This document shows, in pieces, positions 44,067-55,197 of a stretch of 64,000 bases of DNA. The stretch lies in NCBI GenBank assembly GCA_023512835.1, contig CM042085.1, positions 33,948,312-34,012,311 of the forward strand. The letters run 5' to 3'. Made by a program: the position numbers and the translations under genes. The notes under the pieces were generated by a model that saw only the letters and a list, made by a program, of their open reading frames with translations, did no database searches and was not told the origin of the DNA. The first letter of the stretch is position 1. Each line of letters starts with the position of its first letter. This stretch comes from Taxillus chinensis (lineage: Eukaryota > Streptophyta > Magnoliopsida > Santalales > Loranthaceae).

Positions 44067-46947
44067 CTATGCAGAAAAGTCAAGCATACCTAATTTAAGA
44101 AGAAGTTCAGAAAATCTTACATCAGGTAGGGGCTTTGTAAGTATATCCGCCAGTTGATCTTTAGTAGCAACATGTTCTAGGGATATGTGCTTTTTAAGAA
44201 CATGATCGCGAATGAAATGATGGTTGACCTCAATATGTTTTGTCTTTGGATGCATGACGGGATTATTGCTGATAGCAATAGCACTGGTATTGTCACAGTA
44301 GAGTGGAACAGATGTCATGTTGAAGCTGTAGTCAGTAAGTTGACTTTGCATCCAGAGAAGCTGTGCGCAGCAACTCCCAACAGCTATATATAACGCTTTA
44401 GCAGTAGAGGTTGATACGGAATTCTGCTTCTTACTGAACCAAGAGATCAATCCGTTTCCAAGGAATTGGCATGTACCACTGGTGCTTTTGCAGTCTATGC
44501 GACACCCGGCAAAATCAGCATCAGAATATCCAGAGAAGGCGAAGTTGGACTCTTTTGGGTACCAGAGTCCCAAATTCAGCGTCCCTTTGAGATACCTTAT
44601 TATCCGTTTTACATGAAGCATATGTGACTCTTTGGGATTTGCCTGATATCTTGCGCAGATACAAGTTGCAAACATTATGTCCGGGCGACTTGCTATAAGA
44701 TACAGCAAGGATCCAATCATCCCTCTGTACTCAGTCACATTCACTGATTTGCCATCAACATTTGGGTCTAACTTGGCACTAACTGGCATTGGAGTTTTGA
44801 CAGGAGATGAACCTTCCATACCAAACTTCTTGATTAAGTCGCGAGTGTACTTAGCTTGGTTGATGAAGATCCCTTCCTTTAGTTGTTTGACCTCGATCTC
44901 AAGGAAGTAGGACAGTTCTCCTATCATACTCATCTCAAACTTGCCAGTCATCAACTTGGTGAACTCATCACAAAGTTTCGGATTAGTTGATCCGAAAATG
45001 ATATCATCCACGTAGATCTGTACGATCAGAGTATGTGTCTTCTCTTTCCGTAAGAATAGCGTGGTGTCAATCTTCCCTTTTTGGAAGTTGTGAGCGAGTA
45101 AGAATTCCGAAAGTGTGTCGTACCAGGCTCTTGGAGCTTGCTTCAATCCATACAAGGCTTTCCTTAGTTTGTAGACCAGATGTCCAGCCTTTGGTTCAAT
45201 GAAGCCTGGAGGTTGTTCAACATATACCTCCTCTTGAAGATCTCCATTTAGAAATGCACTCTTGGCATCCATTTGATAAACTTTGAAGTTTTCGTATGAA
45301 GCGTATGCCAAGAACATTCTGATTGCCTCAAGTCGGGCTACTGGAGCAAAAGTTTCGTCATAGTCTATTCCTTCTTCTTGACGATAACCCTTGGCTACCA
45401 GTTGTGCTTTGTTCCGGATTACGAGTCCGTCCGTATCAAGTTTGTTCCGGAACACCCATTTAACTCCAATGACTTGTTGAGACTTTGGCCTTGGTACAAG
45501 AGTCCACACATCATTCCTTTTGAATTGATTTAACTCTTCCTGCATGGCGTCTATCCAATTTGAATCTTGAAGAGCTTCTTCCACCACTTTTGGCTCTATC
45601 TGCGACAAAAAGCAAGAGTAGAGGCACATGTTGGAGGTGGCTGCTCTTGTTCTAACACCAACAGTAGGATCACCAATCACTTGTTCTTGAGGGTGGCTTT
45701 GAGTCCACCTATAGTTTTGCGCAAGTGGTGGTGAATACTTAATGATTTGAAGCTTTGTCAGATTAGGTGGTCCTTGGTCGTCCACTGATTGAGCTTCTTC
45801 CGAGCTAGCATTATTCAAATTTACAGGTTTTGGAGTATTTTGAGGTTCTCCATTACTGTTCATTTCCGTATCAACTGGTCCGGATGGACTGGAAGGTACT
45901 CCGGTATTTTGAATATCCGAAGGAATATATCCGGAGTTATGTGGAAGTCCCGAGTCCGATTCATCCGTAGCATCATCTGCATCATTTCTTCGTTCTTCAT
46001 TGGTGCCACATGTTGGTCAGTAGAAGTGACAGGAACATTCATAAACTTTGAGTAGTCAATGTTGTCGTCTTGATCCTGCACATTAGAACTTGAAGAACCA
46101 ACTTTCGACCAATCCGTGTTAGCTTCATCAAAAGTCACATGGATAGATTCTTCAACTTTGAAAAGTTTTCTATTGAAAATTCGATAAGCCTTGCTATGTA
46201 ATGAGTATCCAACAAATATCCCATCATTAGATTTAGGTTCAAATTTATTCCGGGATTCTTTTCCATTGTCCAGTACGTAGCAAGTACACCCAAAAGTTTT
46301 GAAGTGTGAAATAGAAGGCTTTCTGCCCTTCCACATCTCATAAGGTGTTTTCATGGTAAGTTTATTTATAAGAGTTCTGTTCTGAACATAGTAGGCAGTA
46401 GACACCGCTTCAGCCCATAGACTGAGAGGAAGTTTTACCCCTGCTAACATTGATCTGCCAGCCTCGACTAAAGTGCGATTCTTGCACTCAGCTACCTTAT
46501 TTTGTTGTGGAGTTCTGGGCGCAGAGAAGTCGTGCTGAATGCCCTGTTCAGAACAATATGACCTCATATCTAAGAAATCAAATTCTGTACCATGATCACT
46601 CCTGATGTATTTAATGCTCAGTCCTTGTGAATTGCTTATCCAGTTGAAGAGATCGACAAGGTGTTCAAAGGTTTGATCCTTAGATTTTAGGAACAACACC
46701 CATGTGTATCTGGTGAAGTCATCGATAACCACTAGGGTGTATCTCGCACCAGCAAGGGAAGAAATAGAAATGGGACCACATAGGTCCATGTGAAGAAGTT
46801 GTAAAGGAGCAGTTATTGAATTAACTGATTTGCTCTTAAAACTATGTTTGGTCTGTTTGCCAAGTTGGCATTCTTGACAGAGAGTGTCTTTGGAGTATTT
46901 GTGTTTAGGCAAACCAGTGACCAAATCAAGCGACACTAATTTAGACA
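44067..46947 (-). pseudogene. SIRE S3 pol: integrase, reverse transcriptase, RNase H
   Basis: Integrase (46945-46200) shows LLHMDLCGP, IRSDHGTEF and TPQQNKVAECKNRT, so the D, D and E are all present. Reverse transcriptase reads [36 protein letters not shown] and [11 protein letters not shown]. RNase H reads YSDADFAG and YCDNTSAI, and the end is LTKPLPD...LGMLDFSA. The usual RNase H motif TAEAEY reads TAKALY (44391-44399), losing both Glu residues. A frameshift near 46005 splits the frame into 46945-45860 and 45863-44067. The integrase zinc-finger region, protease and gag are missing: a gypsy LTR is inserted at 46948 with agaca (46943-46947) as likely target sequence. Confidence 0.9.
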
Positions 46948-47512
46948 TGTCACGCCCCCAAATTCCAGGGAACCCGGAACCAGGAACATGACTTCCCCTT
47001 GCCCGCACCCGAAAGGTCAAGGGGTTGGTGATTAGCACCAATAGAGACTACACTGCGGGTGCTGTCTCAAATATGCAACCCTGTACAGTCATACATCAAG
47101 GGTAATCCTGTACTTTCCCGTACATCATCATGCATACAATAAGTCAAATAGTCATACAGACATCACATCACAAACAGTATGCAAATACAACTGTCCACGG
47201 ACCCATGTCTGGGATATAAACATAATACAATACACAATATAGAATACAGTACTGTATCATACATCAGAGTAGTGGGCACGTACTCCTGTGGAAGAAAGTC
47301 CTCCACTAGTCTCGGGTCACACCTGAAAAGGGGTAAACAACAAGTAGGGGTGAGCGACAAGCTCAGTAGGTAACCCCAACACTCCACATCATGCAGACAT
47401 ACAAGTCTATACTACATGCTCTGTGTACTCGTGCACTGTGTAGTGTGTATAATCATCAGGACTCAGCCTGCAAACAAACATCAGGACCTAGCCCGCCCAC
47501 ACACAGACGGCT
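46948..47512 (-). repeat. Second gypsy LTR type, 3' part, up to gap
   Basis: Minus-strand LTR ending GGGGGCGTGACA exactly at 46948. It contains 'ctactgagcttgtcgctcac', a counterpart of 'ctactgagctgtggttgctc' in the Tekay-type LTR, then 'aggtgtgaccc'. It is therefore a related but distinct family. It runs into the N gap, so its internal region is not visible. Confidence 0.65.
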
Positions 47513-48012
47513 NNNNNNNNNNNNNNNNNNNNNNNNNNNNNNNNNNNNNNNNNNNNNNNNNNNNNNNNNNNNNNNNNNNNNNNNNNNNNNNNNNNNNNNN
47601 NNNNNNNNNNNNNNNNNNNNNNNNNNNNNNNNNNNNNNNNNNNNNNNNNNNNNNNNNNNNNNNNNNNNNNNNNNNNNNNNNNNNNNNNNNNNNNNNNNNN
47701 NNNNNNNNNNNNNNNNNNNNNNNNNNNNNNNNNNNNNNNNNNNNNNNNNNNNNNNNNNNNNNNNNNNNNNNNNNNNNNNNNNNNNNNNNNNNNNNNNNNN
47801 NNNNNNNNNNNNNNNNNNNNNNNNNNNNNNNNNNNNNNNNNNNNNNNNNNNNNNNNNNNNNNNNNNNNNNNNNNNNNNNNNNNNNNNNNNNNNNNNNNNN
47901 NNNNNNNNNNNNNNNNNNNNNNNNNNNNNNNNNNNNNNNNNNNNNNNNNNNNNNNNNNNNNNNNNNNNNNNNNNNNNNNNNNNNNNNNNNNNNNNNNNNN
48001 NNNNNNNNNNNN
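47513..48012. other. Assembly gap, 500 N
   Basis: Exactly 500 N, a standard placeholder, so true length is unknown. Reading frames drawn across it are meaningless. Confidence 1.
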
Positions 48013-50460
48013 CTATCTTCCCTTTTTGGAAGTTATGAGCAAGTAGGAATTCGACGAGTGTGTCGTACCAGGCTCGGGGAGCTTGCTTCAAACCATATAG
48101 AGCTTTCTGAAGTTTGTAGACAAGATGTCTGCCTTAGGTTCAATGAAGCCGGGAGGTTGTTCAACATACACCTCCTCTTGAAGGTCTCCATTCAGGAATG
48201 CGCTCTTGATGTCCATTTGATAAACTATGAAGTTTTCATATGAAGCATACGCCAAGAAACATTCGGATTGCCTCAAGTCTTGCGACCGGAGCAAAGGTTT
48301 CATCATAATCTATTCCCTCTTCTTGACGATATCCTTTGGCTACCAGTCTGGCTTTGTTCGGATTACTATTCCATCCGTATCAAGTTTGTTCCTGAACACC
48401 CATTTAACGCCAATGACTTGCTGAGACTTAGGCCTTGGTACTAAGGTCCACACATTATTTCTCTTAAATTGATTCGATTCTTCTTGCATGGCTTCTATCC
48501 AGTTTGAATCTAAGAGCTTCATCTACCACCTTTGGTTCTATTTGAGATAGAAAGCATGAGTGAAGACTCATGTTTGAGGTGGCTGCTCTTGTTCTTACAC
48601 CAACGGTAGGATCACCAATCACTTGATCCGAGGGATGGTTTCGAGTCCATCTATAATTCGTGCGTGTGTTGGTTGTCCTTGACAAATTTGAAGCTCTTCC
48701 AGATTGGGTGGTTCAGTTGTATCAAGCTGGTTGGGCTTCGTCCAGGAGTAGATGTTTCCGTATTTAGAGGTACGGATGAACTGATTGGTTCTTCAACACT
48801 GTTTCTTTCGGTGTTAACTAGTCCGGACGGACTTGAAGGTGCTCCGGAATTTTGTGTATCTGCGGGAGTTTGTCCGGAGCTAAGTGGTAGTCCGGAGTTA
48901 AGTGGTAGTCCGGAGCTAAGTGGTAGTCCGGAGCTAAGTGGTAGTCCGGAGTTAAGTGGTAGTCCTGGAGTCCGAGTCATCCGTAGCATCATCCACAAAA
49001 TTCCGTTGTGTTTCGCGGATGCCACGTGGTTGGTCAGGATACCGGTCGGGATGTGTGGCAGGAATATTCATAAACTTTGAGTAATCGACGTTTCCGTTTA
49101 TGACCTGCAGATTAGAATTTGAAGGACCGACTTTTGACCAATCGAGATTAGCTTCATCAAAGGTTACATGGATAGATTCTTCAACTTTAGAAAGTTTTCT
49201 ATTGAAGACCCGATAAGCCTTGCTATGAAGTGAGTACCCGACAAAAATCCCATCATCGATTTTGGTTCAAATTTATTTCGGGTCTCTTTGCCATTAATCA
49301 AGTATATAGCAAGTACATCCGAAGGCTCTGAAATGTGAAATTGAAGGTTTTCGACCTCTCCACATCTCATAGGGTGTTTTCATGGTAGATTTATTTATTA
49401 GAGTTCGTTCGAACATAGCAAGCGATGGACACAGCTTGACCCATAGGCGAGAGGAAGCATTGCCCCTGCTAACATGGATCTACCAGCTTCAACTAAAGTT
49501 CGATTCTTGCGCTCGGCTACCCCATTTTGTTGTGGGGTTCTGGGCGCAGAAAAGTCATGTTGTATGCCCTGTTCGAACAATATGATCTCATTTCGGAAAA
49601 ATCAAATTCTCGTACCATGATCACTCCTAATGCATTTAATGCTCAGTCCTTGTGAGTTGCTTATCCAGTTGAAGAGATCTACAAGATGTTCAAAAGTTTG
49701 ATCCTTTGATTTCAGGAACATCACCCATGTGTATCTGGTGAAATCATCGATAACCACAAGGGTATATCTCGCACCGGCTAGTGATGAAACAGATATAGGA
49801 CCACATAGGTCCATATGAAGAAGTTGCAGAGGAAGCGATTATTGAGTTAACTGATTTGCTCTTAAAGCTGTGTTTGGTCTGTTTACCAAGTTGGCATTCT
49901 CGACAGAGAGTGTCTTTGGAGAACTTGAGTTTGGGTAGACCAGGTGACAAGATCAAGTGATGCTAATTTAGACAAAGTCTTAAAGTTCAAATGTGCGCAT
50001 CGCTTGTGCCATAACCAACTATCTTCATCTGTTGCTTTCGTGAGGAAACATACAGGTCGGAAGAATTATTTCTTAAGACCACTGAGTATATGTCCCCATC
50101 TCTTGATCCGGATAACTTAACATCTCCGGATAAGTTTTCTCTTCTTGTCAGGTGTTGGACAAAAAAGGAAACGATGAAATCCTTTGTCACATAGTTTCTT
50201 GACACTTAGCAAATTATGCTTTAAACCTTCGACTAGTGCAACTTTAGTGATTGATACACGGCCGTTAGTTAAAGTGCCATACCCGACGATCTTACCTTTG
50301 TTGTTGTCGCCATATGAGACGGATGGACCTTGTTTATCATTAACTTCTACAAGTAGAGTCTGGTCACCCGTCATATGTCCGGAGCATCCACTTGCTTTGA
50401 TTTATCTTTAACTTCAAGTGATCCGGCAATTCATTCCAGAGATGCTCCTGAAAGACAACA
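48013..50460 (-). pseudogene. SIRE S4 pol: protease to reverse transcriptase, truncated at gap
   Basis: Minus strand: protease-side region (50374-50117, MTGDQTLL, KIVGYGTLTNGRVSI), integrase (SKDTLCRECQLGKQTKHSFK, MDLCGPISVSSLAGARYT, SAPRTPQQNGVAERKNRT), then reverse transcriptase to LKQAPRAWY near the gap. Many frameshifts break it into pieces of 60-85 codons, much more decayed than S3. Between integrase and reverse transcriptase is an in-frame 18-bp tandem repeat (48871-48960). It overlaps S3 in content (integrase to reverse transcriptase), so it is a separate copy. Confidence 0.85.
48871..48960 (-). repeat. 18-bp coding tandem repeat in S4 pol
   Basis: Five copies of AGTCCGGAGCTAAGTGGT (plus strand), encoding SGLPLS or SGLPLN on the minus strand. 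S3 has a single equivalent (SGLPHNSGY). The region is the variable linker between integrase and reverse transcriptase. Confidence 0.9.
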
Positions 50461-50462
50461 AT

Positions 50463-52560
50463 TTACACTTTTGGTGCCCAAACTTGTTTCGGGCGGTTAG
50501 AGTGAGCAGCAGTATTGTCAACATTTACGGATTTGATTTTGTTAGGACTCTTAGCTTTCCAAGTTGACATTAACTTGTTAGTTTCAATTGCTTCTTTTAT
50601 TTGGGATTTCTTGGGAGAGACACTCCTTTTAGATTTAGATTTTGTTTTGCTCGAAGAACCCCTTTTATAAAACTGATCTTTATTTGATTGAAATTGATTA
50701 CAAAGCCAGCTATCGGATAGACTCCAACATTCATAGTGATAATGACCCATTTCCCTACGGATGGAACAGACACTATAATGTGAAGTACAAACAGGGGATA
50801 CGGGTCTCTTAGATTTTACTGATTTTCTACTGTTCCACGTGGCCTAATCCATTACGTTTGGGTGACGCGCTCTTGGCCCTAAATGCGTCGGCCTTAGCCT
50901 TGTCTTTCTTTTTGGGTGCTACGATTTTGGCTTTAACTGCAGACCTTCCCTTCATCTTTAGTTACGGGTCTTCTTGCTTCGGGAAGTGCGATAATGACCT
51001 CGGTTCCATGATCATAAACTATGGTGCCACCTGAAATGAAACCATCCAACGGTTTAGATGTACTAACAGGATATAAGTTGGTTAGTTTAGGAGTGAAATC
51101 CGGAGGACACTCGGTGGCTTTAGCTATGGAGGTTGATGGTTCGAACCTAGACCAGGTTTGACTCGAATGTCGTCAGGATCGGTCCTAAAGGTAGAGGCTA
51201 TTTCCCCGGATTTTAGCCACTTACGATTTATTTCTTTTTCCTGTTCCAATTCATTTTCGAGTCTTTTAACTATAACTTTTAGGCCTGAGAGATTGGTATT
51301 TAAGAGATGATTTTCAGCTCTTAGATCATGATACCAAGCTTCCTTTCCCCCGAAGTCGCACGTCCTTTTCGAGTCTATTAATGGTAAATTCGAGACGTTT
51401 ATTCGACTTTCCATATCTTTGTACATTTGAGTTATTATTAGTCTCTCATTCTTTTCATGATCACATGCAATAGTAAGAGATTCTAATTTACTCGGGAGCT
51501 CGAAGATAGAAGGTACCTCGAGTATTTGCCATGAGGCGGACGTTCGGCTTAATGGTCGGCTCATCATCCGAGGATTCCTCCTCTTCTTCCGAGCCACTCA
51601 TGTATTTTGTCACGAGCGCCTTTCTCTTGCTCTTGCTGTTATCCGAGGTGGAGCGGCGAGAATTTACCTTGTCACTTTTCTCGGCCACCTTTGCTTTGGA
51701 CCTGCATTCCTTGGCCCAGGGACCGGTTTTCCCACAGTTGAAACATTCCTGGGAACTAGACTCGGGTCGCTCCTTCCGTTGGAACGATGATGATGAGCGT
51801 CTTCGACCCCTTTTTTGCTTTCCGTAGGAATCGCTCAAAGGATTTGACAAGAAGGGCTATCTCCTCCTCCTCGTCGGAATCGGATTGTCGGATACGTCCG
51901 TATCATCATTCCTCGGTATGTTTAGACATTCGGTAGCTTTGAGAGCTACCCCCTTTTCTTTCCGAGCTATTTTTTCATCTCTTGCGAGTACTTAAACCTG
52001 ACTTCGTGAGTCCGCACTCTCCATATAGTTCTTCAAGGGGAACATCTTGCCGATTTTTGTCGATTGCATCCGGAGTTGTTTGGAGTAGTAGCGATCCAGG
52101 CAAGGAGCGAAAGAACTTGTCATTGATCCGGGATTGAGAGTAATGCTCATTGACGATCTTCGGTTCAAGTATGAGCTTGCCGAATCTCCGATAGATGCTT
52201 TCAAGTGATTCGCCCGGTTTATGATTAAAACTCTCAAAGTTCCGTACGAGAGTACGGATCACATTCTGCATCCGGGACCGACTCCCCTCATAGAGGATTG
52301 TCGGTTTGTCCCAAACGGCTTTTCTTTGTCGTGCGGCCCTGGACGTCCGTGAAAGCTTCGGAATCCAAGGACGATGTAACATAAGCCGAGCCTTTTCACT
52401 AGCGCCTGCCAGGCTCTTTCATCGTTGGTAAGTCCAGGATCGGTCTTTGGCCTCCTTACGCCATGTTCTCCGATAGTCATCGGAATTGGAATCTCCTGAT
52501 GAAGACATGGCCACATAAGATGATCATGGCAAACCATAAACATCTTCATGCGAGCTTTCC
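50463..52560 (-). pseudogene. SIRE S4 gag, broken
   Basis: Minus strand, several frames: MKMFMVCHDHLMWPCLHQEI, RPKTDPGLTNDERAWQAL, KAVWDKPTILYEGS, SIYRRFGKLILEPK (UBN2-type capsid), CFNCGKTGPWAKEC, then a Lys/Ser-rich tail (SKRSVSPKKSQIKEA). The zinc-knuckle His is replaced by Pro (codon 51719-51721); S1 keeps His. The leader and primer site lie upstream at 52561-52817. Confidence 0.82.
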
Positions 52561-52802
52561 ACTGGGAGAAAAGCTCGGGTGTGAATTTGGGCGGTTTCGT
52601 TAGAGTAAACCCGAACTCCGTGGTTGAGAAGCGGTGGCGGCAGCAAGGTTGTGGTGGATCGACATTTTCACCGCTTTGCTTCGATTCGGGATGGGCTCCT
52701 GTGCACCTCCGGAGTTAAGGCGAGTGTTGAAAAGCATCACCGCTTTCTTCGGCCATTTCGAGATTGAAAGAGTGGGATCTCTACTTAGAACGAAGTAGAA
52801 CT
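52561..52802 (-). other. SIRE S4 leader
   Basis: Sequence between primer site and gag. It contains the expected gag start region read in damaged frames; no separate gene is seen. Confidence 0.5.
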
Positions 52803-52817
52803 TGCTTTGATACCACT
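52803..52817 (-). other. SIRE S4 primer-binding site
   Basis: Minus-strand AGTGGTATCAAAGCA directly after the LTR end CCATCA; TGGTATCAAAGC is the initiator tRNA-Met complement with one difference from the common form. Confidence 0.8.
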
Positions 52818-54096
52818 TGATGGTCCCTTGGAGCCTAAAGGGGGGGGGTGAATAGGCTCTTATTCGAACTCTTTCTTTTCTCTCAAGACACAAAGACTTA
52901 TCTAGTTTAAGTGATAATATCACTGCGGAAGATAACCAGGATAGTGGAAGTATTTTGTTTTATTATCACAAAGTGATTACAACAAAATAGAAGCAAACAC
53001 TCTCTTACACTCTTTCTAACTTTGAATTCACACACTAGCCAAGTGCCTTTTCTATTTTTTGCACTTCTTCGCTCTAGCTCACTTTTTTACAAGAAGTATA
53101 AGTATGAATATTTATACAAAACATTCCTAAGAGACAACCTTGGAACTTGAAGTTCCGGAATGCGTTCCGCACTAACTATCCCTTGGTAATCTATCTGCCT
53201 TTGACTGACGCGGATTGTGGAGCTCAAGATCTTGGATTCGAAGAGTATAAGTGTCTTTGTGAGTTCCGAGATACAATTAAGGTTGTGTCCACATATCCGG
53301 ATGATCCACGTGTAAGATTCTTCTTGTTCTAAATGCATTCTTCTTACATCGGGACAGCACGAGCCGATAACTTTAAATGCGGTTTCATTGGAGCAAGTGT
53401 CTTCTTGGTCCGGTGTAATTTTCCTTACTCCGTAGTTAATGAAGCTCGGAACCTTACTCCGTGTCGATGGTTGCTTATTCCGTATCTATTCGGTACTAGA
53501 ATCCTTAGTCCGTGTCAGCGCTTCCTTACTCCGCATGTAAGTTCCTTACTCCGTATGTAAGTTTCTTACTCCGTATGTAAGTTCCTTACTCCGTGTGTAA
53601 GTTCCTTACTCCGTGTGTAAGTTCCTTACTCCGTATGTAAGTTCCTTACTCCGTATGTAAGTTCCTTACTCCGTGTGTAAGTTCCTTACTCCGTGTGTAA
53701 GTTCCTTACTCCGTGTGTAAGTTCCTTACTCGTATGTAAGTTCCTTACCCGTGTAAGTTCCTCTCCGTGTGTAAGTTCCTTACTCCGTATGTAAGTTCCT
53801 TACTCCGTATGTAAGTTCCTTACTCCGTGTGTAATAAGTCCGGATTCCTTACTCCGCATCTATTTTCCTTACTCCGGACTTATTTTCCTTACTCCGCACT
53901 TATTTTCCTTACTCCGCACTTATTGTTACTTGGTTATTTACCAAGTGTTTGACGACACTTACTCTTGTCCGGATCAGGATTATGTATCCTGTCCTTAGCT
54001 TTGCTCTCACGAATGCATCTTTGGATTAGTGACATATTCCGTATGATCAAATAAACACAAAAGATCTCGGATCAAATTACATAAGGCTTTAACGGC
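52818..54096 (-). repeat. SIRE S4 5' LTR, tip missing, with expanded minisatellite
   Basis: Ends CCAAGGGACCATCA at 52818 and matches S5's LTR throughout, but stops at 'cataaggctttaacggcatt', about 35 bp before the expected TGTTGGATC tip. It contains a 20-bp array far longer than in the other copies. Confidence 0.85.
53521..53833. repeat. 20-bp minisatellite in S4 LTR
   Basis: About 16 tandem units of GTAAGTTCCTTACTCCGTAT with tat/tgt variants; S1 and S5 have only 3-4 units at the same place. A few units near 53730-53765 are shortened. Confidence 0.9.
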
Positions 54097-54855
54097 ATTC
54101 CCAAACCAAAATTTTGTTTAAGATAAAACATTTTATTTTTTTTCTTTCCTTTTTTTTTTCTTTTTTTTTTTTTTTAAAACTTTTTTTTTTTTTTTTTTTT
54201 TTTGGATGTGTAGATTCTTTCGATACTTAGATTTTGATGTGCTTTTCACCTTTAGTGCCAACAATAAGTGTGTGATTTAGAAAACAAATAAATTTAGCCT
54301 TAGCTTTTCTTTTAGCTTTAACTTAAAACCGACCATAGGGATTTCCTTTAGCGATTTAAGATTTTAATTTTTAACTCCAACAATAAGTTTAATAAAACGA
54401 GAAAAATCAAATTGTTAGGACTCCCTTTAGATGTTGAGGACAAATTTGACTTAATTTTACTTCAACAAATAACTTAGAGATAAAACAGAGTAGACTCCTA
54501 GGCCATGCGAATTTCCCGTCACCTTTAGGCTATTTAACTTTAGGTCAAGCAAATAATTAAAACAAGTTAGAAATCTCCCAAATTCTAAGATAGGTACTGA
54601 AAGGGCGTCGTGGGGTGCTAGTCCTTCCCCACGTGTAACCAACTCCCCAGCCCATCCCTAGCGGCATAGATAATTTCCTTTTTAGGTGACCAATCGCACC
54701 CCAAAAACGATTGGTGGCGACTCTGTATTTTTCACCATTCGGATGAAGGTTGGGGAGACCACACCCCGAAAGCGGTTTCCCTCCCGGACGAAATCCGGTG
54801 ATGACAAGCATGAAGTACAGTAAGTGTCTACGATGCATGTTCTGAAAGAAATACT
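54097..54855 (+). repeat. Ogre/Tat LTR and leader fragment
   Basis: After poly-T tracts (54120-54205), the plus strand has 'taggtactgaaagggcgtcg', 'ggtgctagtccttccccacg', 'accaactcccc', then TGGCGACTCTG (54715-54725), the tRNA-Arg-type primer site. The leader then matches minus-strand 12430-12605 ('aaatccggtgatgacaagc' against 'aaaccagtgatgacagc'). It is cut at 54856 by the CACTA end. Confidence 0.6.
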
Positions 54856-54925
54856 CACTACAAGAAATCAGGCCTTTAGTATGACATAAAATGTGTTACC
54901 GTAGGATACCGTAACACTTTTTGGG

Positions 54926-54948
54926 GTGTTAGGTCTGCTTGGCTTATG
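54926..54948. repeat. 23-bp inverted repeat in CACTA subterminal region
   Basis: Perfect inverted match to 55175-55197 (core gtctgcttggcttatg / cataagccaagcagac), with partial similarity extending to about 45 bp. It would form a hairpin with a 226-bp loop. Confidence 0.8.
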
Positions 54949-55174
54949 AAAAGTCCCCTACCTTTCGGTAATACTTTTTTGTGTCTTATGATTTTATGTT
55001 ACAGTAGATCATATAGTAACATATGTTATTGTCTTATGAAATATTTTCGTAAGTTTTTTTTTTAAGCTTACCATAACACTCTCTATATAACACTTTTTTA
55101 TTGTGTTACAATTATATGTTGTCGAAAATCATACAATATGACTTTTTTTGTATTACGAAAAGTGACCGACATAC

Positions 55175-55197
55175 CATAAGCCAAGCAGACCTAACAC
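55175..55197. repeat. Partner of inverted repeat at 54926
   Basis: Inverted copy of 54926-54948. Confidence 0.8.

Noticed and set aside
47391..48243. Long ORFs over the gap on both strands
   Set aside because: They consist mainly of translated N.
53521..53833. CRISPR-like array
   Set aside because: Units are contiguous without spacers, in a plant LTR; it is a minisatellite.
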